Source: Auanema rhodensis
Lineage: Eukaryota; Nematoda; Chromadorea; Rhabditida; Rhabditidae
DNA length: 64,000 bases
Assembly: GCA_964057225.1 (NCBI GenBank)
Contig: OZ059897.1
Coordinates: 20,336,001-20,400,000, forward strand
Direction of reading: 5' to 3'
Part shown: positions 54,101 to 64,000 of the stretch, in pieces
Layout: every line of letters begins with the position of its first letter
How positions within the stretch are numbered: the first letter of the stretch is position 1
Notes under the pieces: model-generated
What the model was told of the DNA's origin: nothing
What the model saw: the letters and a program-made list of their open reading frames with translations, nothing else
The model's database searches: none
Position numbers and translations under genes: made by a program

Positions 54101-57100
54101 GAAAAAATTAATTCTTCAGGGTGAAAATCGAGGATATAAGTGTGAACTTATATCAGTTGATATCTCGGTGCATTTTTAAGCTAGCGCAAATCTGATAACA
54201 CAGATCGACGCAGCTTAAAAATCCGCATCGAATGCACTATACTACATTGAGAAACGCTTAATACAAAAATTAGTTATGATCGTTTGAAAAATGATGCATT
54301 AGTGTATGTTGAGTTTCCATGTACACTCAACATTGCTTCCAAAAACATTTTGACAAAAATTTTTTCGAAAAATTTCAAAATAAGTTAGCAAAAAGTAGAT
54401 GTTTTTAGATTCCTTTTTTCAAGGCAAAGACGATGGACAATGTTATTTAACGGAAAAATTAATTCTTCAGGGTGAAAATCGAGGATATAAGTGTGAACTT
54501 ATATCAGTTGATATCTCGGTGCATTTTTAAGCTAGCGCAAATCTGATAACACAGATCGACGCAGCTTAAAAATCCGCATCGAATGCACTATACTACATTG
54601 AGAAACGCTTAATACAAAAATTAGTTATGATCGTTTGAAAAATGATGCATTAGTGTATGTTGAGTTTCCATGTACACTCAACATTGCTTCCAAAAACATT
54701 TTGACAAAAATTTTTTCGAAAAATTTCGAAATAAGTTAGCAAAAAGTAGATGTTTTTAGATTCCTTTTTTCAAGGCAAAGACGATGGACAATGTTATTTA
54801 ACGGAAAAATTAATTCTTCAGGGTGAAAATCGAGGATATAAGTGTGAACTTATATCAGTTGATATCTCGGTGCATTTTTAAGCTAGCGCAAATCTGATAA
54901 CACAGATCGACGCAGCTTAAAAATCCGCATCGAATGCACTATACTACATTGAGAAACGCTTAATACAAAAATTAGTTATGATCGTTTGAAAAATGATGCA
55001 TTAGTGTATGTTGAGTTTCCATGTACACTCAACATTGCTTCCAAAAACATTTTGACAAAAATTTTTTCGAAAAATTTCAAAATAATTTAGCAAAAAGTAG
55101 ATGTTTTTAGATTCCTTTTTTCAAGGCAAAGACGATGGACCATGTTATTCAACGAAAAAATTATTTCTTCAGGGTGAAAATCGAGGATATAAGTGTGAAC
55201 TTATATAAGTTGATATCTCGGTGCATTTTTAAGCTAGCGCAAATCTGATAACACAGATCGACGCAGCTTAAAAATCCGCATCGAATGCACTATACTACAT
55301 TGAGAAACGCTTAATACAAAAATTAGTTATGATCGTTTGAAAAATGATGCATTAGTGTATGTTGAGTTTCCATGTACACTCAACATTGCTTCCAAAAACA
55401 TTTTGACAAAAATTTTTTCGAAAAATTTCAAAATAATTTAGCAAAAAGTAGATGTTTTTAGATTCCTTTTTTTAAGGCAAAGACGATGGACGATGTTATT
55501 CAACGAAAAAATTAATTCTTCAGGGTGAAAATCGAGGATATAAGTGTGAACTTATATCAGTTGATATCTCGGTGCATTTTTAAGCTAGCGCAAATCTGAT
55601 AACACAGATCGACGCAGCTTAAAAATCCGCATCGAATGCACTATACTACATTGAGAAACGCTTAATACAAAAATTAGTTATGATCGTTTGAAAAATGATG
55701 CATTAGTGTATGTTGAGTTTCCATGTACACTCAACATTGCTTCCAAAAACATTTTGACAAAAATTTTTTCGAAAAATTTCAAAATAATTTAGCAAAAAGT
55801 AGATGTTTTTAGATTCCTTTTTTTAAGGCAAAGATGATGGACGATGTTATTCAACGAAAAAATTAATTCTTCAGGGTGAAAATCGAGGATATAAGTGTGA
55901 ACTTATATCAGTTGATATCTCGGTGCATTTTTAAGCTAGCGCAAATCTGATAACACAGATCGACGCAGCTTAAAAATCCGCATCGAATGCACTATACTAC
56001 ATAGAAGAACGCTTAATACAAAAATTAGTTATGATCGTTTGAAAAATGATGCATTAGTGTATGTTGAGTTTCCATGTACACTCAACATTGCTTCCAAAAA
56101 CATTTTGACAAAAATTTTTTCGAAAAATTTCAAAATAATTTAGCAAAAAGTAGATGTTTTTAGATTCCTTTTTTCAAGGCAAAGACGATGGACAATGTTA
56201 TTCAACGAAAAAATTATTTCTTCAGGGTGAAAATCGAGGATATAAGTGTGAACTTATATCAGTTGATATCTCGGTGCATTTTTAAGCTAGCGCAAATCTG
56301 ATAACACAGATCGACGCAGCTTAAAAATCCGCATCGAATGCACTATACTACATTGAGAAACGCTTAATACAAAAATTAGTTATGATCGTTTGAAAAATGA
56401 TGCATTAGTGTATGTTGAGTTTCCATGTACACTCAACCTTGCTTCCAAAAACATTTTGACAAAAATTTTTTCGAAAAATTTCAAAATAATTTAGCAAAAA
56501 GTAGATGTTTTTAGATTCCTTTTTTCAAGGCAAAGACGATGGACAATGTTATTCAACGAAAAAATTATTTCTTCAGGGTGAAAATCGAGGATATAAGTGT
56601 GAACTTATATAAGTTGATATCTCGGTGCATTTTTAAGCTAGCGCAAATCTGATAACACAGATCGACGCAGCTTAAAAATCCGCATCGAATGCACTATACT
56701 ACATTGAGAAACGCTTAATACAAAAATTAGTTATGATCGTTTGAAAAATGATGCATTAGTGTATGTTGAGTTTCCATGTACACTCAACATTGCTTCCAAA
56801 AACATTTTGACAAAAATTTTTTCGAAAAATTTCAAAATAATTTAGCAAAAAGTAGATGTTTTTAGATTCCTTTTTTTAAGGCAAAGACGATGGACGATGT
56901 TATTCAACGAAAAAATTAATTCTTCAGGGTGAAAATCGAGGATATAAGTGTGAACTTATATCAGTTGATATCTCGGTGCATTTTTAAGCTAGCGCAAATC
57001 TGATAACACAGATCGACGCAGCTTAAAAATCCGCATCGAATGCACTATACTACATTGAGAAACGCTTAATACAAAAATTAGTTATGATCGTTTGAAAAAT

Positions 57101-57120
57101 GATGCATTAGTGTATGTTGA
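51155..57120 (+). repeat. Heterogeneous monomer segment with many private variants
   Basis: Seventeen units that rarely fit the classes used upstream. New variants include atttgacg with gataaatgtgtg (51155, 51856), gacaatggacc (51506, 52207, 52909), aagttagc (53260, 53962, 54313, 54664), aacggaaa (54313, 54664) and tataagttg (55015, 56419). Adjacent units sharing a private change (54313 and 54664) show one-unit duplications. The unit at 51506 is 350 bp because one T is missing from the run at 51607-51611. Confidence 0.75.
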
Positions 57121-59226
57121 GTTTCCATGTACACTCAACATTGCTTCCAAAAACATTTTGACAAAAATTTTTTCGAAAAATTTCAAAATAATTTAGCAAA
57201 AAGTAGATGTTTTTAGATTCCTTTTTTCAAGGCAAAGACGATGGACAATGTTATTTAACGAAAAAATTAAATCTTCAGGGTGAAAATCGAGGATATAAGT
57301 GTAAACTTATATCAGTTGATATCTCGGTGCATTTTTAAGCTAGCGCAAATCTGATAACACAGATCGACGCAGCTTAAAAATCCGCATCGAATGCACTATA
57401 CTACATTGAGAAACGCTTAATACAAAAATTAGTTATGATCGTTTGAAAAATGATGCATTAGTGTATGTTGAGTTTCCATGTACACTCAACATTGCTTCCA
57501 AAAACATTTTGACAAAAATTTTTTCGAAAAATTTCAAAATAATTTAGCAGAAAGTAGATGTTTTTAGATTCCTTTTTTCAAGGCAAAGACGATGGACAAT
57601 GTTATTCAACGAAAAAATTAATTCTTCAGGGTGAAAATCGAGGATATAAGTGTAAACTTATATCAGTTGATATCTCGGTGCATTTTTAAGCTAGCGCAAA
57701 TCTGATAACACAGATCGACGCAGCTTAAAAATCCGCATCGAATGCACTATACTACATGGAAGAACGCTTAATACAAAAATTAGTTATGATCGTTTGGAAA
57801 ATGATGCATTAGTGTATGTTGAGTTTCCATGTACACTCAACATTGCTTCCAAAAACATTTTGACAAAAATTTTTTCGAAAAATTTCAAAATAATTTAGCA
57901 AAAAGTAGATGTTTTTAGATTCCTTTTTTCAAGGCAAAGACGATGGACAATGTTATTTAACGAAAAAATTAAGTCTTCAGGGTGAAAATCGAGGATATAA
58001 GTGTAAACTTATATCAGTTGATATCTCGGTACATTTTTAAGCTAGCGCAAATCTGATAACACAGATCGACGCAGCTTAAAAATCCGCATCGAATGCACTA
58101 TACTACATGGAAGAACGCTTAATACAAAAATTAGTTATGATCGTTTGAAAAATGATGCATTAGTGTATGTTGAGTTTCCATGTACACTCAACATTGCTTC
58201 CAAAAACATTTTGACAAAAATTTTTTCGAAAAATTTCAAAATAATTTAGCAAAAAGTAGATGTTTTTAGATTCCTTTTTTCAAGGCAAAGACGATGGACA
58301 ATGTTATTCAACGAAAAAATTAAGTCTTCAGGGTGAAAATCGAGGATATAAGTGTAAACTTATATCAGTTGATATCTCGGTACATTTTTAAGCTAGCGCA
58401 AATCTGATAACACAGATCGACGCAGCTTAAAAATCCGCATCGAATGCACTATACTACATGGAAGAACGCTTAATACAAAAATTAGTTATGATCGTTTGAA
58501 AAATGATGCATTAGTGTATGTTGAGTTTTCATGTACACTCAACATTGCTTCCAAAAACATTTTGACAAAAATTTTTTCGAAAAATTTCAAAATAATTTAG
58601 CAAAAAGTAGATGTTTTTAGATTCCCTTTTTCAAGGCAAAGACGATGGACAATGTTATTCAACGAAAAAATTAAGTCTTCAGGGTGAAAATCGAGGATAT
58701 AAGTGTAAACTTATATCAGTTGATATCTCGGTACATTTTTAAGCTAGCGCAAATCTGATAACACAGATCGACGCAGCTTAAAAATCCGCATCGAATGCAC
58801 TATACTACATGGAAGAACGCTTAATACAAAAATTAGTTATGATCGTTTGAAAAATGATGCATTAGTGTATGTTGAGTTTCCATGTACACTCAACATTGCT
58901 TCCAAAAACATTTTGACAAAAATTTTTTCGAAAAATTTCAAAATAATTTAGCAAAAAGTAGATGTTTTTAGATTTCTTTTTTCAAGGCAAAGACGATGGA
59001 CAATGTTATTCAACGAAAAAATTAATTCTTCAGGGTGAAAATCGAGGATATAAGTGTGAACTTATATCAGTTGATATCTCGGTACATTTTTAAGCTAGCG
59101 CAAATCTGATAACACAGATCGACGCAGCTTAAAAATCCGCATCGAATGCACTATACTACATGGAAGAACGCTTAATACAAAAATTAGTTATGATCGTTTG
59201 AAAAATGATGCATTAGTGTATGTTGA
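57121..59226 (+). repeat. Segment with local ttaagtc monomer duplications
   Basis: Six units. Three consecutive units (57823, 58174, 58525) share ttaagtc in place of ttaattc, together with gtgtaaac, gtaca and catggaaga, so one unit was amplified in place. The unit at 58525 has private changes gttttcatg and attcccttttt. The unit at 57472 has gcagaaag. Confidence 0.75.
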
Positions 59227-62034
59227 GTTTCCATGTACACTCAACATTGCTTCCAAAAACATTTTGACAAAAATTTTTTCGAAAAATTTCAAAATAATTT
59301 AGCAAAAAGTAGATGTTTTTAGATACCTTTTTTCAAGGCAAAGACGATGAACAATGTTATTCAACGAAAAAATTAATTCTTCAGGGTGAAAATCGAGGAT
59401 ATAAGTGTAAACTTATATCAGTTGATATCTCGGTGCATTTTTAAGCTAGCGCAAATCTGATAACACAGATCGACGCAGCTTAAAAATCCGCATCGAATGC
59501 ACTATACTACATTGAGAAACGCTTAATACAAAAATTAGTTATGATCGTTTGAAAAATGATGCATTAGTGTATGTTGAGTTTCCATGTACACTCAACATTG
59601 CTTCCAAAAACATTTTGACAAAAATTTTTTCGAAAAATTTCAAAATAATTTAGCAAAAAGTAGATGTTTTTAGATTCCTTTTTTCAAGGCAAAGACGATG
59701 GACAATGTTATTCAACGAAAAAATTATTTCTTCAGGGTGAAAATCGAGGATATAAGTGTGAACTTATATCAGTTGATATCTCGGTGCATTTTTAAGCTAG
59801 CGCAAATCTGATAACACAGATCGACGCAGCTTAAAAATCCGCATCGAATGCACTATACTACATGGAAGAACGCTTAATACAAAAATTAGTTATGATCGTT
59901 TGAAAAATGATGCATTAGTGTATGTTGAGTTTCCATGTACACTCAACATTGCTTCCAAAAACATTTTGACAAAAATTTTTTCGAAAAATTTCAAAATAAT
60001 TTAGCAAAAAGTAGATGTTTTTAGATTCCTTTTTTCAAGGCAAAGACGATGGACAATGTTATTCAACGAAAAAATTATTTCTTCAGGGTGAAAATCGAGG
60101 ATATAAGTGTGAACTTATATCAGTTGATATCTCGGTACATTTTTAAGCTAGCGCAAATCTGATAACACAGATCGACGCAGCTTAAAAATCCGCATCGAAT
60201 GCACTATACTACATGGAAGAACGCTTAATACAAAAATTAGTTATGATCGTTTGAAAAATGATGCATTAGTGTATGTTGAGTTTCCATGTACACTCAACAT
60301 TGCTTCCAAAAACATTTTGACAAAAATTTTTTCGAAAAATTTCAAAATAATTTAGCAAAAAGTAGATGTTTTTAGATACCTTTTTTCAAGGCAAAGACGA
60401 TGGACAATGTTATTCAACGAAAAAATTAATTCTTCAGGGTGAAAATCGAGGATATAAGTGTAAACTTATATCAGTTGATATCTCGGTACATTTTTAAGCT
60501 AGCGCAAATCTGATAACACAGATCGACGCAGCTTAAAAATCCGCATCGAATGCACTATACTACATGGAAGAACGCTTAATACAAAAATTAGTTATGATCG
60601 TTTGAAAAATGATGCATTAGTGTATGTTGAGTTTCCATGTACACTCAACATTGCTTCCAAAAACATTTTGACAAAAATTTTTTCGAAAAATTTCAGAATA
60701 ATTTAGCAAAAAGTAGATGTTTTTAGATTCCTTTTTTCAAGGCAAAGACGATAAACAATGTTATTCAACGAAAAAATTATTTCTTCAGGGTGAAAATCGA
60801 GGATATAAGTGTAAACTTATATCAGTTGATATCTCGGTACATTTCTAAGCTAGCGCAAATCTGATAACACAGATCGACGCAGCTTAAAAATCCGCATCGA
60901 ATGCACTATACTACATTAAGAAACGCTTAATACAAAAATTAGTTATGATCGTTTGAAAAATGATGCATTAGTGTATGTTGAGTTTCCATGTACACTCAAC
61001 ATTGCTTCCAAAAACATTTTGACAAAAATTTTTTCGAAAAATTTCAGAATAATTTAGCAAAAAGTAGATGTTTTTAGATTCCTTTTTTCAAGGCAAAGAC
61101 GATGGACAATGTTATTCAACGAAAAAATTATTTCTTCAGGGTGAAAATCGAGGATATAAGTGTAAACTTATATCAGTTGATATCTTGGTGCATTTCTAAG
61201 CTAGCGCAAATCTGATAACACAGATCGACGCAGCTTAAAAATCCGCATCGAATGCACTATACTACATTGAGAAACGCTTAATACAAAAATTAGTTATGAT
61301 CGTTTGAAAAATGATGCATTAGTGTATGTTGAGTTTCCATGTACACTCAACATTGCTTCCAAAAACATTTTGACAAAAATTTTTTCGAAAAATTTCAAAA
61401 TAATTTAGCAAAAAGTAGATGTTTTTAGATTCCTTTTTTCAAGGCAAAGACAATGGACCATGTTATTCAACGAAAAAATTAATTCTTCAGGGTGAAAATC
61501 GAGGATATAAGTGTAAACTTATATCATTTGATATCTCGGTGCATTTTTAAGCTAGCGCAAATCTGATAACACAGATCGACGCAGCTTAAAAATCCGCATC
61601 GAATGCACTATACTACATTAAGAAACGCTTAATACAAAAATTAGTTATGATCGTTTGAAAAATGATGCATTAGTGTATGTTGAGTTTCCATGTACACTCA
61701 ACATTGCTTCCAAAAACATTTTGACAAAAATTTTTTCGAAAAATTTCAGAATAATTTAGCAAAAAGTAGATGTTTTTAGATTCCTTTTTTCAAGGCAAAG
61801 ACGATAAACAATGTTATTCAACGAAAAAATTAATTCTTCAGGGTGAAAATCGAGGATTTAAGTGTAAACTTATATCAGTTGATATCTCGGTGCATTTTTA
61901 AGCTAGCGCAAATCTGATAACACAGATCGACGCAGCTTAAAAATCCGCATCGAATGCACTATACTACATTGAGAAACGCTTAATACAAAAATTAGTTATG
62001 ATCGTTTGAAAAATGATGCATTAGTGTATGTTGA
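59227..62034 (+). repeat. 8-unit higher-order repeat, copy 1 (2808 bp)
   Basis: Eight units with distinctive markers in order: agatacc with gatgaac; ttatttc; ttatttc with gtaca; agatacc with gtaca; tcagaat with gataaac and atttctaag; tcagaat with atcttggtg; gacaatggacc with atcatttgat; tcagaat with gataaac and gatttaagt. The first marker set returns at 62035, exactly 2808 bp later. Confidence 0.85.
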
Positions 62035-64000
62035 GTTTCCATGTACACTCAACATTGCTTCCAAAAACATTTTGACAAAAATTTTTTCGAAAAATTTCAA
62101 AATAATTTAGCAAAAAGTAGATGTTTTTAGATACCTTTTTTCAAGGCAAAGACGATGAACAATGTTATTCAACGAAAAAATTAATTCTTCAGGGTGAAAA
62201 TCGAGGATATAAGTGTAAACTTATATCAGTTGATATCTCGGTGCATTTTTAAGCTAGCGCAAATCTGATAACACAGATCGACGCAGCTTAAAAATCCGCA
62301 TCGAATGCACTATACTACATTGAGAAACGCTTAATACAAAAATTAGTTATGATCGTTTGAAAAATGATGCATTAGTGTATGTTGAGTTTCCATGTACACT
62401 CAACATTGCTTCCAAAAACATTTTGACAAAAATTTTTTCGAAAAATTTCAAAATAATTTAGCAAAAAGTAGATGTTTTTAGATTCCTTTTTTCAAGGCAA
62501 AGACGATGGACAATGTTATTCAACGAAAAAATTATTTCTTCAGGGTGAAAATCGAGGATATAAGTGTGAACTTATATCAGTTGATATCTCGGTGCATTTT
62601 TAAGCTAGCGCAAATCTGATAACACAGATCGACGCAGCTTAAAAATCCGCATCGAATGCACTATACTACATGGAAGAACGCTTAATACAAAAATTAGTTA
62701 TGATCGTTTGAAAAATGATGCATTAGTGTATGTTGAGTTTCCATGTACACTCAACATTGCTTCCAAAAACATTTTGACAAAAATTTTTTCGAAAAATTTC
62801 AAAATAATTTAGCAAAAAGTAGATGTTTTTAGATTCCTTTTTTCAAGGCAAAGACGATGGACAATGTTATTCAACGAAAAAATTATTTCTTCAGGGTGAA
62901 AATCGAGGATATAAGTGTGAACTTATATCAGTTGATATCTCGGTACATTTTTAAGCTAGCGCAAATCTGATAACACAGATCGACGCAGCTTAAAAATCCG
63001 CATCGAATGCACTATACTACATGGAAGAACGCTTAATACAAAAATTAGTTATGATCGTTTGAAAAATGATGCATTAGTGTATGTTGAGTTTCCATGTACA
63101 CTCAACATTGCTTCCAAAAACATTTTGACAAAAATTTTTTCGAAAAATTTCAAAATAATTTAGCAAAAAGTAGATGTTTTTAGATACCTTTTTTCAAGGC
63201 AAAGACGATGGACAATGTTATTCAACGAAAAAATTAATTCTTCAGGGTGAAAATCGAGGATATAAGTGTAAACTTATATCAGTTGATATCTCGGTACATT
63301 TTTAAGCTAGCGCAAATCTGATAACACAGATCGACGCAGCTTAAAAATCCGCATCGAATGCACTATACTACATGGAAGAACGCTTAATACAAAAATTAGT
63401 TATGATCGTTTGAAAAATGATGCATTAGTGTATGTTGAGTTTCCATGTACACTCAACATTGCTTCCAAAAACATTTTGACAAAAATTTTTTCGAAAAATT
63501 TCAGAATAATTTAGCAAAAAGTAGATGTTTTTAGATTCCTTTTTTCAAGGCAAAGACGATAAACAATGTTATTCAACGAAAAAATTATTTCTTCAGGGTG
63601 AAAATCGAGGATATAAGTGTAAACTTATATCAGTTGATATCTCGGTACATTTCTAAGCTAGCGCAAATCTGATAACACAGATCGACGCAGCTTAAAAATC
63701 CGCATCGAATGCACTATACTACATTAAGAAACGCTTAATACAAAAATTAGTTATGATCGTTTGAAAAATGATGCATTAGTGTATGTTGAGTTTCCATGTA
63801 CACTCAACATTGCTTCCAAAAACATTTTGACAAAAATTTTTTCGAAAAATTTCAAAATAATTTAGCAAAAAGTAGATGTTTTTAGATTCCTTTTTTCAAG
63901 GCAAAGACGATGGACAATGTTATTCAACGAAAAAATTATTTCTTCAGGGTGAAAATCGAGGATATAAGTGTAAACTTATATCAGTTGATATCTTGGTGCA
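62035..64000 (+). repeat. 8-unit higher-order repeat, partial copy 2 (cut by window end)
   Basis: Five full units and 211 bp of a sixth repeat 59227-61192 in the same order, including the rare agatacc, gataaac, atttctaag and atcttggtg variants. One difference noticed: the last unit (63790) reads tcaaaat where its counterpart at 60982 reads tcagaat. The array continues beyond the window. Confidence 0.85.

Larger units (their letters stand above)
1..64000 (+). repeat. 351-bp satellite array filling the window
   Basis: The whole window is a head-to-tail tandem array. The phrase gtttccatgtacactcaac recurs at 1, 352, 703, 1054, 1405 and onward to 63790, nearly always 351 bp apart. From 10790 to 51506 and again from 51856 to the end the spacing is exactly 351 throughout. 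Unit lengths sum correctly: 182 unit positions less 93 missing bases, then 211 bp of a further unit. Neither array edge is in the window. Units differ from one another at a few to about fifteen sites, so pairwise identity is roughly 95-100%. All units point the same way; no inversion, foreign insertion or mobile element was seen. Known biology: arrays of this length and homogeneity are typical of eukaryotic centromeres and pericentromeres. Whether this one is centromeric is inference. Species and family name are not recognised. Confidence 0.98.

Noticed and set aside
1-64000. CRISPR array
   Set aside because: The repeated unit is 351 bp with no unique spacers between copies; all sequence is accounted for by the tandem unit.
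1-64000. Transposable element, LTR or MITE insertions
   Set aside because: Unit phase is maintained end to end apart from five single-base losses noted outside the 86-bp deletion and that deletion itself plus one further 1-bp loss; no foreign segment, target-site duplication or coding remnant interrupts the array.
1-64000. Telomeric repeats or rDNA spacer repeats
   Set aside because: No tandem TTAGG, TCAGG, TTAGGC or TTAGGG runs and no rRNA-like sequence are present.
1-64000. Assignment to a named beetle, other insect or nematode satellite family
   Set aside because: Unit length, A/T content and unlost CpG are compatible with such hosts, but I do not recognise the sequence and cannot search a database.

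Overview
The window is one uninterrupted, head-to-tail satellite DNA array. The repeat unit is 351 bp, A+T-rich (110 G+C in a hand-counted consensus, about 31% GC), always in the same orientation. Phased on the conserved start gtttccatgtac, there are 182 unit positions plus a final partial unit of 211 bp (from 63790). All are 351 bp except four 350-bp units (from 1405, 2808, 3509 and 5964), two units with a 1-bp deletion (from 4912 and 51506) and one 264-bp unit (from 10526). I see no gene, RNA gene, transposon, CRISPR array or unique DNA. A 64-kb non-coding array of this kind points to eukaryotic centromeric or pericentromeric heterochromatin. CpG is not depleted (12 per unit against about 8.6 expected), which argues against heavy germline CpG methylation and fits an insect or nematode better than a vertebrate or plant. 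I cannot name the species or the satellite family.

Each unit carries three strong dyads: a 9-bp inverted repeat across the unit junction, a 9-bp inverted repeat near mid-unit, and a 70-bp compound hairpin-capable block. The two 9-bp dyads are centred 175 and 176 bp apart, so one recurs every half unit throughout the array.

Sorting units by diagnostic bases gives classes, used here as my own labels (defined in the monomer entry). Their order shows layered higher-order repeats (HORs). 1-10525: a 13-unit HOR (A1 B C D E F A2 G E H I H J), a near-identical second copy of its first eight units, then rearranged pieces. 10526-10789: truncated unit. 10790-15352: H, then two copies of the four-unit block J F A2 G, then K L H J. 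15353-20617: a 15-unit HOR (M N O G K L HM N O J G' P P' F J). 20618-29743: the same HOR expanded to 26 units by a three-unit and two four-unit insertions, with chimeric units at the insertion points. 29744-51154: modules N S T F A, M V W and a five-copy trimer (T/U F A3). 51155-59226: more heterogeneous units with many private variants. 59227-64000: an 8-unit, 2808-bp HOR and the start of its second copy.

The sequence records repeated unequal exchange within one satellite. The noteworthy signals are the half-unit spacing of dyads, the conserved 70-bp block, and chimeric units that place exchange breakpoints within intervals of about 80-130 bp.
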